A DNA stretch of 64,000 nt from Procambarus clarkii (taxonomy: Eukaryota; Arthropoda; Malacostraca; Decapoda; Cambaridae). The stretch's first letter is position 1; the number at the start of each line of letters is the position of its first letter. The notes under the pieces were generated by a model. That model saw only the letters and a program-made list of their open reading frames with translations. It ran no database searches and was not told the origin of the DNA. This document shows positions 22,441-32,090 of the stretch, piece by piece. Both the position numbers and the translations under genes were made by a program. Where the stretch lies: positions 30,922,997-30,986,996 of the forward strand of contig NC_091215.1 of NCBI RefSeq assembly GCF_040958095.1. Reading direction: 5' to 3'.

Positions 22441-22775
22441 TTTCCCCCTGACACTGGCCCTGGCTCCTGTTCCCAGACCTGTGGGAACTTCCCCCTGACA
22501 CTGGCCCTGGCTCCTGTTCCCAGACCTGTGAGAACTTCCCCCTGACACTGGCCCTGGCTCCTGTTCCCAGACCTGTGAGAACTTCCCCCTGACACTGGCC
22601 CTGGCTCCTGTTCCCACACCTGTGAGAACTTCCCCTGACACTGGCCCTGGCTCCTGTTCCCAGACCTGTGAGAACTTCCCCCTGACACTGGCCCTGGCTC
22701 CTGTTCCCAGACCTGTGAGAACTTCCCCCTGGCACTGGCCCTGGCTCCTGTTCCACACCTGTGAGAACTTCCTCC
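22441..22775. repeat. 47-bp minisatellite (CTGACACTGGCCCTGGCTCC)
   Basis: Seven copies at 47-bp spacing (22447, 22494 and so on) with CTGTTCCCAGACCTGTGAGA as second half. Single-base deletions occur in two copies. The 277-codon minus-strand ORF 21972-22805 spans this array and the 26-bp array and is an artefact. Confidence 0.95.
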
Positions 22776-23160
22776 CATTGTCAGTGGGTGGGCATAATTG
22801 TCCACCTTAAAAACTTTACCTCATCACCCTGCTGGAAGTTTACTAAAGTTAATTTAGACACTTTCATAAAGTAGCATATTGTTCTTCTCGTAAATTTCTC
22901 CATTTCGTAAAGTGCTGGCATGGAAATATATGAGGATTTAGGAGTTAACTGCTTGAAAATAACTTTCGAGGCTGGGTTGTAAGTGGATTATCAGTTACGG
23001 GGTCAGCCATCCCTGTGACCTCGGCTGACCTCTGATGACACTATACAGTATTCTTGACCCTCAATCATATGTGTGGGTTTGTGTTACCTGTGTGAGTGAC
23101 CTTTCATTAGTGACCTAACTTCATTTAGGTGACCTTGCCTGAATTTTGTGACCCCCTCTT
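22776..23160. other. Spacer between minisatellites
   Basis: Ordinary unique-looking DNA with TGACCT-rich phrases from 23015 on that grade into the next array. Confidence 0.5.
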
Positions 23161-23640
23161 GTGCACTCTCATGATTGTGTGTGGCTCCTTGTGCTCCGTC
23201 CTGAGTGTGTGGCTCCTTGTGCTCCGTCCTGAGTGTGTGGCTCCTTGTGCTCCGTCCTGAGTGTGTGGCTCCTTGTGCTCCGTCCTGAGTGTGTGGCTCC
23301 TTGTGCACCGTCCTGAGTGTGTGGCTCCTTGTGCTCCGTCCTGAGTGTGTGGCTCCTTGTGCTCCGTCCTGAGTGTGTGGCTCCTTGTGCTCCGTCCTGA
23401 ATGTGTGGCTCCTTGTGCTCCGTCCTGATGTGTGACTCCTTGTGCTCCGTCCTGAGTGTGTGACTCCTTGTGCTCCGTCCTGAGTGTGCGGCTCCTTGTG
23501 CTCCGTCCTGAGTGTGTGGCTCCTTGTGCTCCGTCCTGAGTGTGTGGTTCCTTGTGCACCGACCTGAGTGTGTGACCACTCCTTGTGCACCGACCTAAGT
23601 GTGTGGCTCCTTGTGCACCGACCTGAGTGTGTAACCGCTT
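23161..23640. repeat. 28-bp minisatellite (GGCTCCTTGTGCTCCGTCCT)
   Basis: About 17 copies of a 28-bp unit. GTGCACCG replaces GTGCTCCG mainly in the right-hand copies. Minus-strand ORFs reading HTQDGAQGA are products of the array. Confidence 0.95.
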
Positions 23641-23909
23641 GGAACTCCACCTAACTCGTGTGATGTTGTTTTTATTGTGTGACCAAGTATGTTGTTAGTG
23701 TTTTGTGGGGTGCGCGATGCTGTCGTCTTTCCTGACCTCTGACCCTTGTTAAGCCTTGTCCCTCTCGTGACCCCGTCAAGAATATAAGAACTAGGACTCA
23801 ATATTTGAAGCTGCAGGTTTCTTGGCCCTTACGAGGCTGTTCCTATTGATTCTAAACCAAAGTCAGTCTTCTATATGTCTAACCTTTGCTTGAAATAATA
23901 AATAATTTC

Positions 23910-23910
<1 letters not shown>

Positions 23911-23948
<38 letters not shown>

Positions 23949-23981
23949 GTCTGTCTGTCTGTCTGTCTCTCTGTCTCTCTG

Positions 23982-24058
<77 letters not shown>
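23911..24058. repeat. (CTGT)n grading into (CT)n microsatellite
   Basis: About 10 CTGT units, mixed CTGT/CTCT, then roughly 30 CT units, followed by pyrimidine-rich DNA to about 24190. Confidence 0.95.
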
Positions 24059-24060
<2 letters not shown>

Positions 24061-24349
24061 CATCCCCCCTTCTATCCCTCTTCTTTTCTCCACTATCCCC
24101 ACAGCTCCAACTTCCACCCTTTTCTTCTCTTCTCCCTTCTTCCCCTTCCACTGTATCCCCCTCCCCATGGTCCCTCCCCTCTTCCCCTTCTCGCATACTA
24201 AATATTTCACACTTTGACTCCTTGAAAATCGTTTGGTCTCTATAAATGCTAATATTTCTTGAAGTATTTAACTCAGGCCAACCCTGTGCAGCCTATGTCC
24301 GTCCCGTACCACAGACCATTCCCCCTGTAAAGTTAGGTGAGGCTAGCCC
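24059..24349. other. Pyrimidine-rich DNA, left flank of the Ty3/Gypsy insertion
   Basis: C/T-rich to 24190, then ordinary sequence up to the target-site duplication at 24350. Confidence 0.6.
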
Positions 24350-24354
24350 TAAGT
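24350..24354. repeat. Target-site duplication, left copy (TAAGT)
   Basis: TAAGT directly abuts the outer end of the left LTR. The same five bases abut the right LTR at 32322-32326. Five bases is the usual Ty3/Gypsy integrase footprint. Confidence 0.9.
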
Positions 24355-24585
24355 ATTCGTTTGCCTTGTTCGGGTTGAATGTAGACACAGTAGTCGCTTC
24401 TGTATATATTTATTGAGTGAGGCAAACAGGTGTATAACTGGCCAGCCGAGGTCCACCTACTCTGGGTCTGTGAGGATAACTGAGGCTGCTGGGAGCATGC
24501 CTGATGCTCCTCTGTCTGGCATGACGTCAGAGGCCTACTTGCCTGTGATTGGTTACATTTCAACTGACAGAATTTGAGTATAACA
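24355..24585 (-). repeat. 3' LTR of the Ty3/Gypsy element
   Basis: 231 bp, identical base for base with 32091-32321 at an offset of 7736. On the minus strand it begins TGTTATACTC and ends GGCAAACGAAT, so it has the usual TG start but not the usual CA end. It carries an AATAAA signal (24409-24414, minus) and a TGACGTCA palindrome (24522-24529). Confidence 0.95.
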
Positions 24586-25395
24586 CCGCTCGGACACGCT
24601 ACCAAGTCGACGTCCCTTGTCGACAAGCTCTGGCTAGCTATATAGTTACAATGATACTGAAAGGACCTCGGTGGCATTCAATAATGGCTTACATGTGAAA
24701 TTTTCATAATAAAACATTGAAAGAAGATCAGGTGTGCGTAATACAAACAACTCGGCATATATGCACCAAAAAAAAAAATTCATCATAATAGGTGAAAATC
24801 ATGGTAACAATTCTTTGATTAAACCAGAGTATTAAGAACATGTGTATGTCTACTGATCAGATATGAACAATACAACTCAAGGTATTGCCTAAACAAAATT
24901 AACATGTGTCAATGGCAAGTGCTTGAAAACCATACAAAATTAAACAATTATTACATTAATACAACAAAGTTCTGACCTAACAACCACAATTGAATTTCAA
25001 GATAGATAATTATTTTTTTTTTTTCTCATTTTTTTTTTTTTTTTTTTTTTTCTCTGAAATATACAATATATTTACAAGACCAATGTACAATATATATAAT
25101 GTGCAATATATTTACAAGCATATACAAGACCTGGATCAAGAAGACTAACATCTGCGTGATAGCAGTCAGGATTCACTGGCCACAATGTGGTTGCTAGAAC
25201 AATAATAACTCTTATGACAAGCACTGTAAAAATACAAATGGTAGTAGACTTAACAATGGCATCTAATTTATAACAAAATAAAGTTGAGAAAAACTATACA
25301 TTATATATAATGGTAATAATAAGACACATGTGGTAGAAATACTGCAAATTACTTTTTTTTTTTTTCAAAACAAACAGAATAACTGTAGAGTGCAC
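24586..25395 (-). other. Element 3' non-coding region
   Basis: 810 bp between the pol stop and the 3' LTR. No ORF, so no env. It contains a T-rich stretch at 25013-25051 (A-rich in the element's sense) and AT-rich DNA. Confidence 0.7.
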
Positions 25396-28300
25396 TCAAT
25401 TATAAATTCTGCGGATATCTACACCTAGCTCATCCAGAGCACTATACAACTCTGGCTCTGACTGAAGGTCTGGAACAGATGAAACTTCATGCGACAAACT
25501 ATCATCTTGAGAGATATCCTCGTTAACATCTAGCCAATGGACATGTGGTGAGTGCACGGTTGAAACGAGAGGTCTAGATCTAAGATTATAATTGCTAGTA
25601 TGGGGTTGCTGAACATCCAGTGGTCTGTCAACCACAGGAGGTGGTGTCCGAGTAGGAGTATCTGTCTGGGTAAGTTCATTGTCATCTTCCTCATCAGTCT
25701 CGTCAACAGTCATTTTAGCTAACTTCATGTGGTCTAAATGCTCATTTATATACTCTCCTGTTAACAAGTTCTTAAGTCTGTATTTGTTACCTTTAATAAG
25801 CTCGATTACCTTATATGGACCCAAAAATTTCTTAGTTAACTTGTACATAGGACCAGACCTGTGTTGGTTAAGTATCATTACTACAGATCCAATAGTTATT
25901 TTATTGGGTTTAGCTCGTGCATTCCTTGCTAGAGTGAACTCGGCTGTTGCTTTGGACAGTTGTTCTCGTATTTTCTTGAATACTAATTGCATTTGTCTAC
26001 GCTTCACTTGAACAAAATCATCTACGTTATATAAGGGAGTAGGAGGTACGTTAATCAATTCATTAGGGAGGATCTTATCTGTACCATAAAGAATAGCGTG
26101 AGGTGTGTCACCAGTAGAAACATTAATTGAAGAATTTATAGCACACTGAATTAAGGGTATAAAATCATCCCAATTGTGGTTATCAAAATTCAACGTGACT
26201 CTCAAGGCATCTAACACTTTCCTGTTAGTACGTTCAGCTAGTCCATTACTTGCCGGATGGTAAGGCATAATGCTACATTTTTTGATGTTATATAAATCAC
26301 ACAAGCTAGTTAGAATACTATTACTGAATTCCGGACCATTATCTGAAAGGATTACTTTAGGCATACTATATCTACAAATTATTTGGTCATGGAATGCGCT
26401 GGCTATGGTTTCTGCTGTTTTGTTCGGGATAGGAACTAGTTCGCAAAACCGTGAAAAATTATCGACCATTACAAGCAAATGTTTGTTCCCTTTCTCTGTT
26501 TCCGCAAAATTTGTCAATAAATCCATCGATATTCGTTCCCAAGGAGCTTTAGTTGCTGGGTACACCTGAATTGGATTAGGTCCTGAAACATGTCCCTTGT
26601 GCTGTAAACAAGTTAAACATCTGTCAACATAATGAGCAATCTCCTTAGCCATTTTTGGCCAAAAATATTTCAATCGACCTTGTTGGAGTGTACGATCCTT
26701 TCCTGGATGTGCACTTGCAGGAGCATCATGGATAATTTTTAACACAGTTGGTACCAAGACAGCTGGAACAACTAACTGACAACATTTCCTCGGGGCTGTC
26801 CCTAGCTTTACTACTCTACACAGTAAATTGTCCAACATAACTAGTTCTTTCAATGGTACTGGCGGTTTATGAATCGGGCGAGTGTCTTGCTTAGTCAAAA
26901 ATTTAATGACGGGTGCCCATATGGGGTCTTGTCTTTGTTCCGTTTCTACTACTGTAGCATCTAATGCTGGGTAATTTAACTGAATCGCAGCTACGTGTCG
27001 AGAAAACGCATCGGCTACAACATTTTGCTTTCCTGGAATATATCCAAATGTGGGATTGAATTCTTGAATTGTGAGCAAATATCTAGCAAACTTTCCAACT
27101 GGATTCTTATTTTTGAACAAGGGAATTAATGGTTGGTGATCTGTAAGAACATGAACTGGGTAATTATAAATTGTATCCTTGAAATGTTTAAGTGCCCAAA
27201 CAACTGCCAAGGCTTCTCGTTCTGTTGCACTATAATTTTTCTCTTCTTTGGATAATGTGCGGCTAGCATAAGCTATTGCGTGATCTCTGTGACCTTCTGT
27301 TTGAAGTAATGCAGCACCTAGACCTATGTCACTAGCATCTGTAACCAACGTAAAAGGTTTAGAAAAATCTGGATACCTAAGGACAGGTGACGAAATCAAG
27401 GCTGCTTTGAGTTTTTTGAATGACTGATCCTGGGCCTCTCCCCAAACAAAGGGTTCATCTTTTCTTTGCAACTTGTAAAGCGGAGCGGCTATAATAGAGA
27501 ATCCAGCAATAAATGAACGATAAAATCCTACAAGACCTGTGAACTGTCTTACGGCCTCTGCGGTACGAGGTGTTGGAAAATCACGGGCAGCAATAATTTT
27601 TGATTCATTCAATGTAATACCTGAAGGTGTAACTGTATGACCTAGGAAATTAATCTTTTGCTTTAAAAATGAACATTTTGCAAGCTTTATTTTTAAATTA
27701 GCTTCAGCGAGCTTTGCAAGTACTTTTTCAAGGTTCTGGAAATGAGTCTGAACATCTTGCGACATGATTATGAGATCATCAAGGTAAACTAGAAGCGTAC
27801 TTCCTATCAATCTACGAAATAGATTTGTCATGAGCCGTGAAAAGGTTATTGGACTACTACGCAAACCAAACGGCATTCTTTTGAAATGAAAATGACCATT
27901 GGGAGTACTAAAGGCTGTCAATTGTTTACTTTCCTCATCAAGGGGGATTTGCCAGAATCCCTGCAACAAATCTAACGTAGAGAATACTTTGTTTCGACCA
28001 ATACTTTGCAACAAATCATTGAGAACTGGAAGTGGGAAACGATCAGGTATTGTTACTCTGTTAAGCTTGCGATAATCGATTACAGGTCTCCAAGTCCCAT
28101 CTCGCTTTGGTACAAGAATCAATGGAGCGTTCCATGGCGAATTACTCGATTCAATTACATCACTCTGTAACATTTCTTCTACAAGTCTATCTGCTTCTGC
28201 TCTCTGAGAATGGGGAAGACGGTAAGCTGGTACATAAATAGGCGTAGTTCCTTGTTCAAGGGGAATTTTATGTGTAATGAGAGGAGTGAGACCTAATTTT

Positions 28301-29310
28301 TCTCCTGGTAGAGCAACAACAGCTCTATTCTTGTTCAAAATTTTCAAAAGCTGAGCCACAGAGTCAGGAAAATCAGTAGGACTGAGGTGTTGCGCTTGCA
28401 CCTCTGGCTGAGATCCCTGTTCTCCTGGTGTGAGTGTACAAACAGTATGATCCATGGAGACATCATCCACAACTCGCACCGGTAACGAGTAATGGGCAAA
28501 ATCTACAACATGGGTACCAGACTGGAGATGGATATCGGCATTACTTGTGTTCGCGATAAAAAGTGAGACAGTACCATCCTGCACTGTGTGCCAGGAGGGT
28601 TCAACAAATGTACCATTCACTTTACATGTTTCACTTTCTGCAATCACATCCGACAACTCAGGCACTCCCTGAACCTTAACTCTTATTCTGGTGAGAGAAT
28701 GAGGGTGTAGCACAGTGTCAGTAGCCGTGGAACCACTGACTTCAGAGATGGAAGCTGCCAGGCGAGCGAGACAACGAGAATCCGTTAGGGCGTCCCCTTC
28801 CAGAAAGTCCCGATACTCATTCTCCTTAACAACTGTACAACTACTATGCTTCAATCGAGTGCCTGTTTTCTCGGGTATGCTACCACGACAATGATCTGAC
28901 AAACCTACGCTAGCAAGGCGGGTGTCAACAAAATTAACATAATCTGATTGAAGGTTGAACTCGTGGCCCTGTCGGTACATGCTACACAAGGGTATGACAT
29001 GGTCTTTGATACTTATGTTCCAACGATGGGGAAACAATGCAATATTTTCATCAATCATGGTGTACAGACCTAAGAGAATGTCTCCAGGAAAATGAATAAT
29101 GTCAACAACTAAACATGTTATAGACAATGTGACATCATTGAACTTGAGTGGGAGGTCAATTTCACCCTGAACTTTTACTTTATTTCCTGAAATACCACTT
29201 AGAAAAGGTATGTGTGACTGTTTTAAAATAGTAGGGTGCTTACTTTCAATGTCTCTAAGAGCTGAGGGCTTGACAATATTAATTTTTGCACCTGAGTCAA
29301 GAAAAAACTT
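25396..29310 (-). CDS. pol: Ty3/Gypsy pol polyprotein: protease, RT, RNase H, integrase
   Basis: An open frame of 1304 codons in which the element copies its RNA into DNA and integrates it. Approximate residue positions: protease active site DSGA at 5-8; RT at 360-560 with MPFGL near 479 and YLDD at 509-512; RNase H with TDAS (Asp about 658), Glu near 699 and Asp about 724; integrase with an HHCC zinc site (His 861 and 868, Cys 898 and 901), catalytic Asp 930, Asp 990 and Glu 1026 (35 residues between the last two), and a GPY/F-like module near 1163. All key residues are present. The frame has no ATG start and begins after a stop at 29311-29313. The protease N-terminus lies upstream in another frame, so this copy needs recoding or carries a one-base error there. 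Confidence 0.95.
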   Translation of the reverse strand, partial: KFFLDSGAKINIVKPSALRDIESKHPTILKQSHIPFLSGISGNKVKVQGEIDLPLKFNDVTLSITCLVVDIIHFPGDILLGLYTMIDENIALFPHRWNISIKDHVIPLCSMYRQGHEFNLQSDYVNFVDTRLASVGLSDHCRGSIPEKTGTRLKHSSCTVVKENEYRDFLEGDALTDSRCLARLAASISEVSGSTATDTVLHPHSLTRIRVKVQGVPELSDVIAESETCKVNGTFVEPSWHTVQDGTVSLFIANTSNADIHLQSGTHVVDFAHYSLPVRVVDDVSMDHTVCTLTPGEQGSQPEVQAQHLSPTDFPDSVAQLLKILNKNRAVVALPGEKLGLTPLITHKIPLEQGTTPIYVPAYRLPHSQRAEADRLVEEMLQSDVIESSNSPWNAPLILVPKRDGTWRPVIDYRKLNRVTIPDRFPLPVLNDLLQSIGRNKVFSTLDLLQGFWQIPLDEESKQLTAFSTPNGHFHFKRMPFGLRSSPITFSRLMTNLFRRLIGSTLLVYLDDLIIMSQDVQTHFQNLEKVLAKLAEANLKIKLAKCSFLKQKINFLGHTVTPSGITLNESKIIAARDFPTPRTAEAVRQFTGLVGFYRSFIAGFSIIAAPLYKLQRKDEPFVWGEAQDQSFKKLKAALISSPVLRYPDFSKPFTLVTDASDIGLGAALLQTEGHRDHAIAYASRTLSKEEKNYSATEREALAVVWALKHFKDTIYNYPVHVLTDHQPLIPLFKNKNPVGKFARYLLTIQEFNPTFGYIPGKQNVVADAFSRHVAAIQLNYPALDATVVETEQRQDPIWAPVIKFLTKQDTRPIHKPPVPLKELVMLDNLLCRVVKLGTAPRKCCQLVVPAVLVPTVLKIIHDAPASAHPGKDRTLQQGRLKYFWPKMAKEIAHYVDRCLTCLQHKGHVSGPNPIQVYPATKAPWERISMDLLTNFAETEKGNKHLLVMVDNFSRFCELVPIPNKTAETIASAFHDQIICRYSMPKVILSDNGPEFSNSILTSLCDLYNIKKCSIMPYHPASNGLAERTNRKVLDALRVTLNFDNHNWDDFIPLIQCAINSSINVSTGDTPHAILYGTDKILPNELINVPPTPLYNVDDFVQVKRRQMQLVFKKIREQLSKATAEFTLARNARAKPNKITIGSVVMILNQHRSGPMYKLTKKFLGPYKVIELIKGNKYRLKNLLTGEYINEHLDHMKLAKMTVDETDEEDDNELTQTDTPTRTPPPVVDRPLDVQQPHTSNYNLRSRPLVSTVHSPHVHWLDVNEDISQDDSLSHEVSSVPDLQSEPELYSALDELGVDIRRIYN

Positions 29311-29576
29311 TTAAAACTCTACCATGTACAATGGCTGATACAAGGGGACCATCACTTGAGACTGGACAAGTTACTATTTTTGACTTATGTTGTCTGGGAT
29401 ATCTGTGTCTTGTTTGTGTCAAATTTACTGTGGATCCGTCAACATCTACAACTGGTCTAGAGTCAGTGTCCTCCTCTGTCAAGTGTCCAAATCTATTTTG
29501 GGTAGCTACTGAATACACAGGGAGGGCACTAGGATTGGCTAGCTTGAATTGGTTAGCGGATGGCCTTGGGGGTTTC
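29297..29576 (-). CDS. Gag-pol linker and protease N-terminus in the -1 frame
   Basis: This frame is open from the slippery heptamer at 29572-29578 to a TGA at 29297-29299. It overlaps the gag end and reaches the base run just before the protease active site. Its last residues (GPLVSAIVHGRVLK) resemble the strand that precedes the catalytic Asp in Ty3/Gypsy proteases. It has no ATG and is most simply the stretch read after a -1 shift out of gag. It ends one base out of phase with the DSGA frame at a T6 run (29302-29307). Confidence 0.7.
29302..29307 (-). other. T6 run where the protease frame changes
   Basis: Six consecutive T on the minus strand (A on plus). Upstream coding phase and downstream DSGA phase differ by exactly one extra base across this run. 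A homopolymer length error in the assembly, a real indel, or +1 recoding could each explain it. Confidence 0.75.
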
Positions 29577-30795
29577 CCGACGACATGGAGTGAACATTCT
29601 GAGCTCCAGCATTCTGTGACTGAGCATTATAATTTGAAATTGCATTATAGCTGGGCTGGGAGTTGTAATTACGAGAGTTCTGATAATGTCTTGGACGCTG
29701 TGAGCCTCGCCAAGACTGACCATGGGAGTTACGAGGTGGAGATGTCCTTTGCCTAGCTCTACAATCCGCAGTGTGGTGACCAACTTGTTTATGGTACGTG
29801 CAATATGGAAGCCTAGAATGATTAGATTGATGAGGGGGCCGAGAGAATTGTCTAGGAGGTGATGATCTAGGGGCGGACCAACAGTCCCTTGCAAGGTGGT
29901 TACTCTTACCACAATGCCAACATGAGGGAGTGGATGGTTGTGGACTATGGCGTTTCGGCATTTTATGAGGCGGCGAATTTGACTGGGGGCTACGAGCATG
30001 GGTACGCTTCTGCGACCAAGAGTTTTGAGAATTTGTGGGAGGATGCTGAGAGCTTGTGACTACATTTACAGCATCAGAGGGTGGCAACAGTTGAGCACTT
30101 CGGGGAGCTAGTTTATCGGCGGCATTGTTAATAGCCTCAAATACTTCACCAATTTCATGTTTAACACCAAAATTTTGTTGCTCAACGATTGGTTTTGTAT
30201 GCTCGGGGGCAAAATGCATTAAAGTACCAAATGCTATCATTTTGGCCATAGCCTCAGGGGACAGATTATTGTCTTTATCTAACCAAGTTGAATTATTCAT
30301 AGCAGAAACTAAGGCATACAGATACTGATCGAGACGGCTAGTAAACGCATTAAACGATTCACCAGGCTGCATGGTGGCATTGGCAATTTTCTTGACTAAC
30401 CTATATGGGTCAAGGTCTCCTTTATTAACAAAGCGACGGCGAAAGAAATCCTTAAATTCAGGCCAAGACTGGAGGCTAACAATGGCTTTCTCATCAACAA
30501 CAAAACGTGCATCACCTTTGGTTGTGTCCACGGCTGACCGTGCAATTGCTAAGTATTCGGCATCAGTAGGCTTAGAAAAACGTGCAACTGTTTTCGCTTC
30601 AACCTTACTAAACCATGATTCTAATAAACGCGATTCCCCAGCAAAAAGAGGAATAGCCATTTCCTGAGCTGATCTCTGGCCATTGGGACGAGCAACTGTT
30701 CCCATTGATTCTGAAGGGGTTTCAACAGTGGTAGGCATTGTCACAGCCGTGGAAGTAATATTTGAACGCAGATTATAATTAAGTGCACCTGGCAT
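29539..30795 (-). CDS. gag: Ty3/Gypsy gag, 418 aa
   Basis: Structural protein that would form the particle and bind genomic RNA. An ATG at 30793-30795 is the first in the frame; the frame is open a further 10 codons upstream without ATG. A capsid-like region follows, with LLESWFSKVE near residue 58, WPEFKDFFRRRF near 111-122 and FNAFTSRLDQYL near 148-159. A Pro/Ser/Gln-rich linker leads to a zinc knuckle CWHCGKSNHLARDC (about 292-305) and a second, variant knuckle CTYHKQVGHHTADC (about 332-345) in which His replaces the second Cys. The tail is Asn/Ser/Gln-rich. It overlaps the -1 frame linker and holds the slippery site about 12 codons before its stop. Confidence 0.9.
   Translation of the reverse strand: MPGALNYNLRSNITSTAVTMPTTVETPSESMGTVARPNGQRSAQEMAIPLFAGESRLLESWFSKVEAKTVARFSKPTDAEYLAIARSAVDTTKGDARFVVDEKAIVSLQSWPEFKDFFRRRFVNKGDLDPYRLVKKIANATMQPGESFNAFTSRLDQYLYALVSAMNNSTWLDKDNNLSPEAMAKMIAFGTLMHFAPEHTKPIVEQQNFGVKHEIGEVFEAINNAADKLAPRSAQLLPPSDAVNVVTSSQHPPTNSQNSWSQKRTHARSPQSNSPPHKMPKRHSPQPSTPSCWHCGKSNHLARDCWSAPRSSPPRQFSRPPHQSNHSRLPYCTYHKQVGHHTADCRARQRTSPPRNSHGQSWRGSQRPRHYQNSRNYNSQPSYNAISNYNAQSQNAGAQNVHSMSSGNPQGHPLTNSS
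29572..29578 (-). promoter_or_regulatory. -1 ribosomal frameshift heptamer (G GGA AAC)
   Basis: GGGAAAC lies in gag phase as X XXY YYZ, 12 codons before the gag stop. A -1 shift here enters the linker frame that stays open to the protease. This heptamer is a known functional slippery site in some retroviral gag-pro junctions (established knowledge). I found no convincing downstream pseudoknot by eye. Confidence 0.7.
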
Positions 30796-32070
30796 CAGAA
30801 ATAGTATACACAAAAATAAACACAAAAAATATCAACTTGGCTAAAGTAAAAATGGCAGAAATAAAATTATTAAATTGGGCTAGGCAAGAAAATAATCAAG
30901 AACAAGCAATTGTAAACTAAATTTAGCAATCTTTCATTAAAAAAATGACTGGAATTAGATGTATGTAAATTAATTAAACCAGACTAAGCACAGCAATTTA
31001 GAATAAAAACTGGGAAATGCAATTGCAAAATTTCATTAAAAAGATTCAACACAACAAGTGGCAATGCAAGAAATATGGATGTAGCACATAAACTGGACAC
31101 AGGAATGTATATAACTCCTATGGTAAAAGTTTAAATTAAAATGCTTAAAGGATAAATTTCAAGTTAGGTCTGGAGAAATATAAAAAAAAATTATATTGCA
31201 CAAATCCTTAACTGCTACTAAAACAAGGATTTCTTAATTCACTGGAATTTGAATTTACCAATAACACTCTAGGAGAACAATTAAAATTCAATGAAATTAC
31301 TGTAAGAAGCAGGAATGTTGAAATCACACAGGAAAACTGTGGGGAGTGCAGTACTGAACCAGCTCCAATATTTAACAAGTCACTGAATGGTTAATTCACA
31401 GGATATTATGGGAATTATTACATAAGTCACTTTTTAACACTTGGCACGCTGTTCTCAACTAGCAATTACTTATCTCAGGGTTGTAATTTATGAGGATCAC
31501 CAGTAGCCAAAGTAGGAGAAGCGTCGTGAAGATCTGAAGAGGCCCATGTGAGGCGTGTTTACAAACTGGATGCGACGGCAGCGCTCCTGGCGGCGGTGGC
31601 GCGAGACTCAGGGACCCCACACTGTTCAGGCTAGAGGCACGAAGATAAATTCTGACGACGACAATATTGCGACGATGGAATAACCAGTTGATACCTGCGA
31701 CGATGGCTGACGACGATTGCAGTAGCTTGCACCCTCACGAAGCTTGATACTGTCAGCTTGGGTGGCGGTGGTGGTGGTGGTGGGTGTAATAGGTGGTTCC
31801 CACGTGGTGGCGCGAGGTTCAAAAATGGCTGGCGCGGGAAGCTTCCTTCCTCCTCACTGATGAGTGAGCGTTCTCACAGGAAAATATTGACCCTTACTTC
31901 TAAAACGTTAGCCTGGAGTAGTGGTTGATGGCAGGACCCCGGTCTGGCACAATATTTGATGCGTGGGTGGCAGGATGGCGGCTTATGGCGGTGGCGGTGG
32001 CGGCGGTTTTGTCTGGAACACGAGGCGATGCTGGGTACTGGAACTTTTGCTTCCAGAAAAAAATTTCTGG
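30796..32070 (-). other. Element 5' leader
   Basis: About 1.27 kb between the primer-binding site and the gag ATG, unusually long for this class. AT-rich near gag; GC-rich with GCGGTGGCGG phrases at 31560-32020. It would hold packaging signals, but none can be named from sequence alone. Confidence 0.6.
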
Positions 32071-32088
32071 ATCCCACTGCTGCTACCA
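32071..32088 (-). promoter_or_regulatory. Primer-binding site, tRNA-Leu-like
   Basis: On the minus strand TGGTAGCAGCAGTGGGAT starts two bases after the 5' LTR. It is complementary to a tRNA 3' end reading ATCCCACTGCTGCTA plus CCA. The T-stem part ATCCCAC fits tRNA-Leu from memory, so the amino acid is inferred and the site itself is well supported. Confidence 0.75.
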
Positions 32089-32090
32089 GT

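Noticed and set aside
21972..22805. 277-codon minus-strand ORF
   Set aside because: Spans two minisatellites (26 and 47 bp) and consists of their repeated translation.
23084..23650. 188-codon ORF of HTQDGAQGA repeats
   Set aside because: Product of the 28-bp array; three minus frames are open together.
24586..25395. env-like gene in the Ty3/Gypsy element
   Set aside because: No ORF of useful length, membrane segment or signal peptide between the pol stop and the 3' LTR.
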